A DNA stretch of 64,000 bases, taken from assembly GCF_049243985.1 (NCBI RefSeq), contig NC_135378.1:41388941-41452940 (forward strand), written 5' to 3'. The notes under the pieces are model-generated. The model was not told the origin of the DNA, did not search any database, and saw only the letters and a program-made list of their open reading frames with translations. This document shows, in pieces, positions 42,653 through 53,349 of the stretch. The stretch's first letter is position 1; each line of letters begins with the position of its first letter. Source of the DNA: Paroedura picta (Eukaryota > Chordata > Lepidosauria > Squamata > Gekkonidae). A program made the position numbers and the translations under genes.

Positions 42653-44334
42653 ACCCCCCCATTCCCCACTGGAAGCCAGGGAAGACCTGGTAACCATATT
42701 GGTCACAAATCACAAGAAGTCCAGGTATTTTGCCCTCAGTTGTTTGTTGGTAAGTGCATTGTACACTTAATACAGTTACAAGGCTTTAGGTCTCCTGTTT
42801 AAATTATTAATTGAAGTAAGGCGAAGTTATGAGTAAAAGTGTATCCAGTAAAATATGGCTTCTCTCTAAAGCCATATCTTTATCTTTCCAAAATAAAAAA
42901 ATAGTAGCCACATGGAAGGAAATGAGACAGCTAATTATCTAAGACTGGTGATCCTATGAACGGGAGATGCAGTCTGAGAGAGAGAAATGTCAGCTGCTGA
43001 ATGTTTGAAGTTTTATTGTTGTTGAACACTTGCATGATGCTGCAGCACTGTAACAGTGCACTATTGTGAACAACAAGACAACAAACATCAAAAAAACTTC
43101 CATCAGACAATTTAGAAAATTCACATGCTTCAGCAACTTGACTGAGGAATCTCACAAGATAAAACAATTCAATAAATTCATTATTTGAAAGTTTTTTTTG
43201 TCTTGTTTTTGTGTTTCCTGTTGTACTTTTGTGAAAAAGCAAGAAAATTCCCTTTAAAAAATTCAGAAAGTTTAACTCTTTCATCAATCAGGCTTTCAGA
43301 GAACAGGCAAAGCCAGAGTAGCAGCACAGAGTTCTAAATTACTTGGCACCATTTATGTTGCTCACGTTGTATGGAAGTTAATCTAGACATTTTATATTGT
43401 TAGCTTTTTATTTTATATTTTTTGAAGTGTAGGTGAACTTGCATAGTCCTTAACCCTTCTCTTAAAACAAGAGTTCTTTTTCTTTTATAATATATTTTAG
43501 TTTCTGAATGCTCATGGCCTACATGAATGGTTTTAGTAAATGATGTCAGGAATTCAATATAACAAGCCAAGGAAAAACAAGGTGGGAAACAGTATTCATA
43601 AAGCAAAGATAAATTCACAGCTTTTTCATGTTTTTTTTTAAATGGTTCTGGCCTCATACTGCTTAAGTTTATCTGCTGTTTTCCCACACACATTTTTGGG
43701 CCTTTAGTTTTTGCTTCTTTCTTTGTTTTCCACCCCCCCCCCCCACACACACAAACATTTCTTTTGAGACCACTTTAACCCTGATCTTCATGGGGAAACT
43801 GATTGTGAGTCATTTTTGCCCTTATTATGCCTATTGTTTCTGTAGTTTTGCTTTGTCCTGCCAACGCCTAACCGCCCCAGCCTACTTTTCAATGACTGAA
43901 CTTCATTATGAAAATAACTCTCTCCAATGTCATGAGGACGAGTGATTTAATTTTATTTAAATAAAAACATACCAAAAATATGTATATATCAATTTACTGC
44001 TGGAATGATCGGTTGAGTAGGTTCTCTGAATTCTTAGCTTTCATTTTTTTAAAAGAAGGAAGTCTCTATCCTCCACATTTTTTATATCTCCCTGAAAGAA
44101 AGCACTAGAGAACTAGTTTTTTTTTAATTGAACTCTGATAATTCAGAAAACCTGTTGCTTCTATCATTACAATGGTAGGTTGTTGTATCAATATTTCATG
44201 GCCCTTTAAAAAAAGTAACTATCATATCACTACATCCATGTAAGCATGCAGAAAAAATAAAAGGGAAGATGCTGCAAAATCACTAATTGATGACAACAAT
44301 ACCTTCCCTTGAAAATCCTGATTAATTAAGGCAT
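42653..44334. other. AT-rich unique DNA
   Basis: A C-run with CACACA near 43733-43752. Frames of 116-118 residues on the minus strand (42931-43287, 43400-43750) show no domain similarity. Confidence 0.4.
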
Positions 44335-44603
44335 ATGCTGAAGAATGAAACTCAAATACTTTGGCCACTTCATGAGAAGGAAGGACTCCCTGGAGAAGAG
44401 CCTAATGCTGGGAGCGATCGAGGGCAAAAGAAGAAGGGGACGACAGAGAATGAGGTGGCTCGATGGAGTCACTGAAGCAGTAGGTGCAAACTTAAATGGA
44501 CTCCGGGGAATGGTAGAGGACAGGAAGGCCTGGAGGATCATTGCCCATGGGGTCGCGATGGGTCGGACACGACTTCGCACATAACAACAACAATGCTGAA
44601 GAA
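44335..44603 (+). mobile_element. BovB LINE 3' end with 11-bp TSDs
   Basis: The element is 44346-44592. It encodes RRKDSLEKSLMLGAIEGK, RRRGRQRMRWLDGVTEAVG and VEDRKAWRIIAHGVAMGRTR, the BovB protein C-terminus, and ends in ACAACAACAA. ATGCTGAAGAA occurs exactly at 44335-44345 and 44593-44603. It is closely similar to the copy at 14612-14872, so both are fairly young 5'-truncated insertions. Confidence 0.95.
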
Positions 44604-45220
44604 AATAAACTGACAGTAGCCTGTGAAATTGCCTGCTCTTGTGTTTTCCTATCCCATCACCATTGGAGTGGGGCAGATGAAGTGGCCCCCTACAGCTGCT
44701 GCTCACTAGCTCTCCATCACTGACCTTCATCTCTATCTGTTTCCCTGGGAATCTTCAGCTGCATGGTGTTCCTTCGTTTTAGGTGGGAAGAAATGAAATG
44801 GCCCTGGGGTGAGGGACCCAACCACAATGTCTTCTGCCTGGTAACAGTTGGAGCTGTTGAGACTGGTAACTGCTGCCAAGCCCAGCAATGGCATGACAGC
44901 CAGAGCCCTGAGAGTGACTTGCTGTCTGGCCACTCAGCAACCTTAACTGGCTGGTTGGGCCAATGGTGGGCAAGCAGGTGAGGAGCAACATCTTGATCAT
45001 CTTGATCCTTGGCTTGCACATAAGAACACACACTGGAAATTTAACTTAAGCCTAGGACAAAATAATGTTTCTTAGTTACTGTGCTCCTTAATTTATGATA
45101 ATTGGGTTACATCCATTATTTGAGGCATCTCTTTTGTGACTCATATTACCTGTCTGATCTTTAAAAGATATTTTATGCTGGAATAGTTGTTATGTGTGTA
45201 ATATAATATAAATGTGACCA
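44604..45220. other. GC-moderate unassigned DNA
   Basis: 44630-45020 has higher GC content than its surroundings and several overlapping short frames on both strands, so it is probably an unrecognised repeat. No domain seen. Confidence 0.35.
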
Positions 45221-45256
45221 CTGAAGAAGGCCCTCAGGGTCAAAACACGTTAAGTC
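45221..45256 (+). other. Hammerhead-ribozyme-like remnant
   Basis: CTGAAGA (fits the CUGANGA core) is followed by a short hairpin (GGCCC-TCA-GGGTC, one G-T pair) and AAAACACGTT, where a working hammerhead would have GAAAC and a GUC-like site. Penelope-like and some other retroelements carry such motifs. The core here is imperfect, so a decayed remnant is the most that can be claimed. Confidence 0.3.
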
Positions 45257-46561
45257 TTTTGATGGATCATGCGTAACTATTAATATGATTTTTTAGAATG
45301 GGATGTGCAACACCTTCTTGGATACTGTTAACTTTTATTTAAGTTTTTAATGATATTATTTTATGTAATTTTAATCCTAATTATGCTAAGTATGCAATAA
45401 ATAGTAATATTTTATTCTGTTTTTTGTTTGCTCAACCTCTGGGTTCCTGACTTCTTCAGGGTCACCTAGCAAGCATTTGTGAATTTTATGGACAGGGCTC
45501 ATTCAGAATTTTCTGGGTTGTTTTTCTTTACCTTCCTGCCTCTTTTACCTCTTACATTTAGCATAAGACACTGCTATATGTGTGAGTTTAATTCACATAC
45601 TTGCACTGGTTTTCTTTTCTTTTAACTGCCTCTATTTCAAAGTCGCTCCTCAATTTCCTGAGTGATGCAGTCCCCCGCCAACTGTAATCTCCTTCAGCTT
45701 TCTAGGAAAATAAACGTGAGCAATGAAAGAACAATGTCACTTTCATTTCTTGTGGAAAATAGTCCTATAAATCACATTTTGTTTCAGTGGAATCAAAGTT
45801 CATCCAGTGAAACAACTGGAGGCTGTATAGTAGTGGTGCTACATGGACTGCATTCTAAGACAGTGTTGATTTGCCATGTTGTTCACTCAGGGCAAATGAT
45901 TCCTACTGGAAGTCATCAGCTCCATAAAATCCCTAGCTAAGAAAATTCTAGAGGCTTGTAAAATCCTGATAATGATACTATATGAAAGCCCAAAGAAGAA
46001 CATTTTTGCAAGGTTTTGTGTATTTTCATGGCCTAATTTGTGTAAGAGTCTGAATTATGTGATTTTCTTCAGCTTTCAAGGTGAGAAATGTACTGCACTG
46101 CACTTGGTTCACCTTCACTGGATGGCATTTTATCAAAATATCTGCTTAATTATGATATCTTCAAGAGAACCCACCTAAGTCCAATTATAGGGAATAAGAA
46201 GAGCTGACATTTAAAGGTGATGGTAATTCAATTAATATGGTTTTTGTCAAGTGATTTCATGATACTTACATCTTTTATTTTTCAGTTTCTAAGTGTTATC
46301 TCTTTTTACTGGCAATGAGAACTGAAAATCTGTGAACTGCTATAATCCTGTTTACTATAATTCAAAAATTGTTACTTGAGTTTAATTTGACTAAAGAGGA
46401 ATATTATTCATCTCTGTATACCAGGGATATACATATATTATGAGCCCTTCAGGAATCTAATATTTTAAATAAATAACTGAGCCGTTAGGTCAGTCAATCA
46501 ATAAAAGCCTGATCACGTTTTAAAAACAGAACATGGACTATACCATCTATCCTGTGATATG
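45257..46561. other. AT-rich unique DNA
   Basis: Nothing recognised. Confidence 0.4.
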
Positions 46562-46700
46562 ACCAATGAAGCTGCCTTATCCTGTATCAGACTATTGGTT
46601 CTTTTAGTTCAGTGTTTTCTATTCTGACTGACAGCTGTCCTCTGGACTCCCATCAGAGTACGACCTTTCTCCAACCTGTTACCTGAGATCATGAAACTAA
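46562..46700 (-). mobile_element. tRNA SINE fragment, third family
   Basis: GAAGCTGCCTTATCCTGTAT, CAGACTATTGGTTC and TCTGACTGACAGCTGTCCTC are the reverse complement of the body at 41290-41375. Diverged and lacking the head. Confidence 0.6.
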
Positions 46701-48056
46701 AGTATACTCAAACATTGTTGTTATTTATTTTATTTAAAACATTTTTATTTGGACTTTCCAGTTCCCAATATCCATATTGTGGGAAATGATAACTAGTACT
46801 GAATGAACAGTTAAGAAGGAAAATTCTGTCTAGACTTTTTGTAACTTCATTATGATTTTATACATTTGGATTCTTCCTTTGATGATGTTACACCCAACAA
46901 TTACCTGCATATGTGGCATATTTATCTCACAGGCACAATTGTCATTCCTCTAAATATGTCAAAAATAGTGCAGGCAGTTAGGTCTTTCAGCTACGAATCT
47001 TTGAATAAAATACACAAATGATGTAGGTGCACGTGTAAATCAGTGCTTTGAAACAATCCTCTTAATCTGGGGCTTATTTTATTTTATTTTAGGTATTTCA
47101 TGAGCTGCTTTCCCACTTTAATGTCTACAACGTATCACTCAATAAAATCAAGATTAAAAAGAGTAAGTGAAAAAAAAATCAGAAGTGCTAAGCATCCTAG
47201 GAACACAGCAATATGAATAGTAAAAGCCAAGAAATCCCAAGCACTTGAATAAAGTTTCAGTCATTTATTTATTTTTCATCTAAATGCATTTTCTGTACTG
47301 TTTGGGCAAGTTCATGGGGAAGAAAATGCTTCTTTGGGGCCAAGCTTGGCAGAATAAATTAGTGACTTCATTTTCTGGTCTCTGGCACATAATAACCAAA
47401 CTAGTATATCACTGCCAGCCTAGTTGAATCAAAGAATTAATAACTAAAAGGTTGCTGGCATCCTTTGCTCATGTGTCACAATTATCCTTCTCTCAATGAA
47501 CTTCTTGCTCTTAACTTCTTCAGTGACAACATAATTAATAAGAAAAGGATCAGTTAACATGTCTTAGAAACTGATAGCAGGAAATTCAGCAACAGAATAT
47601 GACTGTAATGAAATTTCCCATGGTTTTCAGTGGAGAGTTTTCTTGTTCTTATCACTAAAATAGTCAAAGAAATCGACTATAAGTTCATGGCTCTATAAAC
47701 CACATGGAAATACCACCAAGAGAATGTGTAGTTAAATAAATACTGCAAAACTATATATACAAAGCTTTGGAATGTTTAAAGGAAACGGTGACTTGTAATG
47801 CATGTTTTGTTTAGAGGGAAATATGTGTACTGCTTCTTTGAGGAAATGTTGAGAAGAAGTAAGACTCCAAAACACAGAATGTGTATATGAATTGAGACCA
47901 CCACTACCAGTGGAAATTGATTGAACAATGAGTTGGCTAGATCTGAATGAAACTGGTTTCATTATTAGTCTCTTTCCTGCATGATTTGACTCTTTCAATG
48001 CTGCCAACATGATAAACATGTCATTGTTCTCACTTCCAGTTTTTGAAAGTTAGATC
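46701..48056. other. AT-rich unique DNA
   Basis: Nothing recognised. Confidence 0.45.
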
Positions 48057-48440
48057 CAGGGGCTTTCCGCACTCCTCCAAAATTGCACAATGGTTACTAA
48101 TTGAAAACGCTACAGTTTTGCCGTTATGCACAATGTCGTTGACAATCTGCAACACTCCTGAAACCGATCTGCAAAAAGCACTTCATTGTAGCGCTTTCAG
48201 GGAAATCCCAAAAAGTGGATTCACCCTCCGGAAAGCGCTACACTCCTGCAACCAATCTGCAACACTAGAGGGAAAGTTCTGTGCATTACCATTGTTGTGG
48301 TTTCTGCAAAGTCCCTCCCCCTGGCTCTCTCCTCTGATCTTCCGGCGAAGCGATCGCCATTTTTTTTTCTCCGAGCGAGCGGAGATCAACGCACCAGCGA
48401 GCCTCCGTTTAGCCAGTGAGGCTTCCCTGTCTGCAGTCCC
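48057..48440 (+). mobile_element. Truncated GC-rich nonautonomous DNA transposon
   Basis: Starts GGGGCTTTCCGCACTCCTCC and carries repeated TAGCGCTTTCAGG / GGAAAGCGCTACACTC and CAATCTGCAACACT motifs. It ends with a CpG-rich block including GCGAAGCGATCGCCA. The matching right terminus is missing. A 206-residue frame over it has no domain. Confidence 0.45.
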
Positions 48441-48687
48441 TCTGTTTACAGTCACTAAGCACAAGCAACATCTACTAATAATTCCAATAGTTGCATTTCC
48501 AAATTATGGACATTTCAGATCCCATCTCACCATACACAAGGTCCCAAAGGCTCACAATTTCCAGGAGCATTCTCATTGCTCAAAGGCAAAAATCCCCATC
48601 TATCCCACATACAGTTTAACATTTAACAACAACACTAAATTTAAAGAGACACATCACAGATGAGAGATCCCAGGCTGTATTCAAGTC

Positions 48688-48874
48688 ATGGACCATTTAT
48701 GCACTGGAGGTTTCATGCCAGGCTTCAGGCTGGAGTTTTAGTCATGGCAGGTTGCTCCACCTCTTCCTGCACCCACACGGGGAAGCATTTGGCCTGGTGC
48801 GCCTCATCTGCCCCCGATTTGTGCTCCTGCACAGGAGCTGGGGCAGTGAAGTCCCCAGTGCGTAAACGGTCATG
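48688..48874. mobile_element. MITE with 3-bp TSD inside the Penelope-like relic
   Basis: The element is 48691-48871 (181 bp) with inverted ends GACCATTTATGCACTGG and GACCGTTTACGCACTGG (15 of 17 match). ATG flanks it on both sides. It is related to 32913-33203 by its end sequence. Confidence 0.8.
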
Positions 48875-49466
48875 GGGTCCCAAAGTGTCCATATAAAAGA
48901 TTTAAAGGCTTTCCCATTGGAGCAGCAATTTGTTCAGGTCTACCCGGCAATTTGGAGCCAAGCTTATTGTTTCAATCCTGAATATGTGGAGATCTTCTAG
49001 ATCATGTGACCCTTTCTTCGAAGTGGCTTTGTAATTGAATATTTCATAATTCCAACTATAAATGGGACAAATGATCCTGGATTCTAAATTTAAGAGGCCT
49101 TGATGTCATACCCACATAATCCAATTGACACAGGCATAAAATCCCATAAAATGACACATTTGGTTGCACAATTAATACACCCATTTATACTAATTTTAAA
49201 TCCACTGGAAGCATTAACAGATTTCTTAATTTTCAATATATACCTACATGCAGGACTGGACCCACATGGCAAACTCCCCTTTGGTAAAGTGATATCCATC
49301 CCTTGTGAAATTGATGTGGACTGATCCAAAACGTTTTAAATATTCCAGCCGCAGCACCAAGCAAAAAGCAGGTGATTCTCACAGCCACTTATTCCAGACA
49401 CAAGATGCCAGTGTTTTTAAATAATACATCAGATTTTACTCACTTTCACCAAATGCTCAAAGGAAC

Positions 49467-50166
49467 AACTATATGATGCCCTAGCTGGCCACACCTAGTA
49501 GCAGCTGTCTCGGAAAAGCCTGGGTGGCAAGCCCAGCCAGAGGAGAGTCAGAGTTCTGTCCAAGTCACCGGGGGTTAAACAAGTACAGTGCAAAGCAAGG
49601 CAAAGAATAGTCGAGCAGTCCCAAGGTCAAAGTCCAGAGAATCCAATAGTCAAACCAAGCCAGTCCACTTTACCAATGCCAGAGTCAAGAGCAAAGCCAG
49701 GGGTCAATCAGATGTTTGCAGGAGCAGACCCGGTCCAGGGAGGTAGTAGCATAGATTGCTTCCACACCTGAAAAGTCGCGTTTGTCTTCCTAAATGCAGC
49801 CCAGATAATTAGCTGCACCTGGGGGATGACTCACCCATCCTCCCCTGGAGCTAACCCAGCTGGCCCCCATCTATTCTGGCAGTGTGCCTGCAGCCACTGG
49901 CTTCTTCAGGGTTCTGCCAACTCCACCCTACGGCTTCGTCTGAGTCGCTCAGGTAATCCATCCGAATCTGATTCAGACTCCTGCTGTTGCAGTGTCCACG
50001 ATCTCTCATATGCTGGGCCCGACTGACTTGAGCAGCCCTCCCCAGCGTCCCTGTCAGAATCCCCTGTTTCTTCAGCCTCTCCAGCCAGAGCTGAATCAGC
50101 TGCCGGGTCCAGTTGCTCTGGCAACACCTGGAAGACAGGAGGTGGCAGTGGGGGCATAACAAACTA
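49467..50166 (-). mobile_element. Solo LTR with 5-bp TSD inside the Penelope-like relic
   Basis: The LTR spans 49472-50161 (690 bp). On the minus strand it starts TGTTATGCCC and ends in a near-inverted GGGCATCATA. AACTA flanks it at 49467-49471 and 50162-50166. No internal retroelement genes are present, so this is the product of LTR-LTR recombination. A 5-bp duplication is compatible with Gypsy or some endogenous retroviruses, and I cannot choose. It is a fossil of moderate age. Confidence 0.65.
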
Positions 50167-50466
50167 GCCTATCAAGTTAAGTTTTCTCCTTGTATTGGAG
50201 TAGGTCCCTCCTTTTGAAGCTGTTAGCCTCATTTAAAGCTTTGTTAATACATTTTGGTGGGTACCCACATTGTTCCAGATGTCTAAAAAGGCCTTTACTC
50301 GCTTTGCAAAACTCATTCTCCTTAGCATTGATTCTTTTATGTCTGATGAACTGTCCAATCGATAAATTGGTCTTCATATGTAAAAGGTGGAAGCTATTAA
50401 AGTGTAGAAGAGTGTTTCTGTCTGTATCTTTACTGTAAGTGCATATTTCCAGTTTCTGCTTTTGGA

Positions 50467-51347
50467 CACGTGTCCAAAAATTAAGGGCGAATGGGACTTA
50501 CCCCGGGCGCGTTTGCTGTCGCGGGGAAGCCCTCGCCGAAGAGAAAGGCAGGGCAGGGACTACGCGTCCCAGCGAGCCCTGGGGCAGCATCCGGCAGTGC
50601 GGCAAAAGGACTGCTGGGGGAGGACGGGGCCATTTCGGCTCTTCCCAGCCTCCTTTGCCCGCACCATATAGGGAAGCGGCTGAGATGCTTCTGCCTCTTT
50701 CCCGCTTCTCTGCTGCCGCGATTGCCCACCCGCCCTCCCTATTTTGCGTGGGGTTAAACAAGTACAAGGGAGTTTTTTCTCTGGCATTGTGCCAGCTGTT
50801 TTGAAGTTAAGATAAATAGAAAAATGTTAAAAAAATTACATATAATTATATGCTTATGTTTGGTATATTGTTAAAAATCTTAATTGTCACAACTGGTGGG
50901 TTTTGGGCATGGGGGAGGAACCATTGGCAAGCAATCCCAGCCTGCGTGCTGGCTTGCTTTTATGGGGGGCCTCCGTAAGCGGCTGTGGGTAAGCGGTGCC
51001 GGGAGGCCATCACTCATGGAGGATGAGCTGGGACGGCAGATCCGCATTTCCGGGTGGCCCGGAACCCGGCAGGGGTTCACGCCTCAACGGGTTCCCAAGA
51101 GGTGGTCACCTCCCCATTCTATCCATCAGGGCATTGGGGGCACGGGGAGCCCGGTGGGGTGTTGGAGGGCCTCGTGCATACCTGATGAAGTCGCGTGTGG
51201 CTGCCTTGTGGTCAGGGGACCACAAGAGGGCTGGTTCTGTTCTCCCCCATGCTGGTCGACACTCTATCGTTCAATAAAAGTTGTGGCCTGTTTAATGCCA
51301 TTAAGTGTCTGTTGGTTTCTTTGGCGAAAAGTATTCCCCTGCACGGC
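50467..51347 (+). mobile_element. Solo Ngaro A2-B2 terminal unit
   Basis: About 880 bp with no coding region, lying in the opposite orientation to the young element. The A-like part shares GCGGGGAAG, GACTAC...TCCCAGC, GCGGCTGAG and CCCACCCGCCCTCCCT blocks with A2 of 20664-27790 in the same order. The linker ends TAATTGTCACA in both. The B-like part ends with CAATAAAAGTTGTGGCC and TATTCCCCTGCA, matching the end of B2. It represents a diverged Ngaro subfamily reduced to one terminal unit, apparently by recombination. Frames inside have no domains. Confidence 0.7.
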
Positions 51348-51540
51348 AATGGAGGTTACATCCTTCTTGAGTGTAAATTTAATTGTATCATGTTGATTAT
51401 TAAGCCATAACTCCATTTCCCAAACACTGTTAATGTCAGAATAAATCAAGAAAATGTCATCATGAAACTGAGTATAAAAAAAGACATGTTTAAAATATGG
51501 ATTAACCTGTTGGTTACATAGCCAAGATTTTTCAGTGTCT

Positions 51541-52480
51541 CACCTGTTGAACAAAAGTCAAAAACTGGGGGGGAAAGTGTGTGCTCAAGCTGTCAAAGGT
51601 AAACAGCAGAGCAGACTATGATATCAAGGGATGAACATTCCCACATGATATAAAGGGACAAACATCCTCACATTCTTCAGCCAATTCAGGCTGTCAAAAT
51701 GGCACAAATAAAAATAATAAAAATAGAAAAAACAGTCTTTGCTGTCTAGGTGGCAGCATGATCATCCCATACAATCATAGAACAAGAGGAAAACATTTTT
51801 TGTTTTAACTTCCCTTCTGGCATAAAATACCTTGCTTCATTCTACCTTTAATTTCATTATTCTTGACCATGTATTTGATTGATATGCCACACAATATGCC
51901 AATTACCTTGATGCTACATTGTGGTAAAAGGTGCAAATACATATGTATTGCTGCAAAGTGCATTGCAAAGCACTCTCTCTGTAATCAGTGCAACACAATG
52001 AAATCGTTGTGCACATCAGACTGCCCATGATGAACAATCTTTGCAGGGGGCAGTGTGACTCTGTCTATTTGCTGGGACCTTTCAGGGACTTTGAATACCG
52101 TGGTAGGCTTCTGAACTGTTTGGTAGCAGTGGGGCTCAGAAGTACACCATTCTAATAGGTTTGTTGCTTCCTAGATAACTGGTACCAGAAGGAAGTGCAG
52201 GACGACAATTATTCAGATCCATGGCACTTGTGCAGTGGTATGCTGAGGAATTTTATCTTATCTTCTGTAGTGTTTAGTGTACTGGAAACTGCTGGGAGAT
52301 ATTGTAATTTTGGAGTGATATATCAAATATCAGGGGAAAGAATTCTTCCCTTCACCAGGTTTGTTTGCAAATGCCCTGATTTCTTCCTATGGAGAAGCAT
52401 TTAGTCTTGGGAGTCGCACTGAAGCAGTACAACTTACAAAGAGGTTAACCACTTGATCTGCTCTTTGTAAGGAACAGGCA
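51541..52480. other. AT-rich unique DNA
   Basis: Nothing recognised. Confidence 0.4.
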
Positions 52481-52484
52481 TGTC

Positions 52485-52615
52485 TAATTGATTTTGATGG
52501 AAATTTACTTCCAAGTAAATATGCTTATCGTTGCAGTCTGATTCTAATCACGCACACACGTTGCAAGTGCCATTCATTTCAATATAATTGACTTCCAAGT
52601 ATATAAGCTGCAGAC
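52485..52615 (+). repeat. Possible ancient interspersed repeat
   Basis: TTACTTCCAAGTAAATATGC and TTCAATATAATTGACTTCC resemble the short AGTAAGTCCC-type reptile repeat. Diverged. Confidence 0.3.
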
Positions 52616-53345
52616 TGTGGCCTTGACTTTTCTCAAGTTCTCCTGCCTCACTGCTCATATTTATTTAATCACTTGTTTTCTTTCTACAAGAGATGAAAAT
52701 TTGGTTCTTATAACATGACTTTCCCTTGAAGAACCTTGGATTCTGTCTTGTAAGATTTTTATTGAATTAAATGATGGATTTGGTGGATAACAGTGTTCAT
52801 TTTTTAGATGTCATTTTACACACATAAAATACAAGCTTTTATTTATATTTGATAGCTGATTTATATATATATATATATATATATATTTAACTTGGAATAT
52901 GATAAAAAATACTGCCTGTAAACTTCAACTATATTTGATAGAATTGTATTGTGTTAGGCCTTCTTAAACCAAGAAACACTGTGATAGCTGAAGCTAAGGG
53001 ACAAAAAAAATTAAATAGATCACTAAAGAACGGGACGGGAATAAAATAATTCCAGCCAAGTAATTATGTTTTGCAGTTGTTTATTAGAATGATATTTTCT
53101 AGATACTGCCAGTTGCTTTGGATAGTTTTTAATTGTTGGAAGCTGCCTCGGGGTTGTGTTTTTGAAAAACAGAGTACAAGATATAAATGCTTCAATTATA
53201 AATAGAGTAAAAAATTAGTCACATAAATTAACTTGCATTGTAGGTGAATGCTAGACGTTTTAGGCTCGTAGAAAATGCTTTTTCAATAAGCAAATATAAG
53301 CAGCATTTTAAACTTGTATATTTTGATCTTAGAGCATAATCTTAA
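52616..53345. other. AT-rich DNA with an (AT)n tract
   Basis: (TA)n at about 52860-52887. Otherwise nothing recognised. Confidence 0.5.
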
Positions 53346-53349
53346 AAGG

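Larger units (their letters stand above)
48441..51540 (-). mobile_element. Penelope-like retroelement relic split by three later insertions
   Basis: Minus-strand pieces resemble parts of Penelope-like (Neptune/GIY-YIG) proteins in order. 51348-51500 has the late reverse-transcriptase region (HDTIKFT). 50167-50466 has KDTDRNTLLHFNSFH and LSIGQFIRHKRIN. 49330-49466 has a following block, and 49090-49320 has a PKGSLPCGSSPACRY zinc-like block. 48890-48990 and 48600-48690 have the C-terminal region. The pieces are separated by a solo Ngaro unit, a solo LTR and a MITE. The relic is old, broken by these and by several smaller disruptions. Its 5' part is missing and the exact 3' limit is uncertain. 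Confidence 0.7.

Noticed and set aside
48043-48663. A 206-residue frame
   Set aside because: It runs from a truncated DNA transposon into the Penelope-like relic on the wrong strand. No domain.
50460-50479. Perfect 20-bp palindrome TTTTGGACACGTGTCCAAAA
   Set aside because: It sits at the junction of the Penelope-like relic and the solo Ngaro unit and most likely arose from the insertion junction. A single occurrence gives no functional support.
50439-50804. Several overlapping GC-rich frames up to 121 residues
   Set aside because: All lie in the A part of the solo Ngaro unit. Open frames in every phase reflect high GC, not coding.
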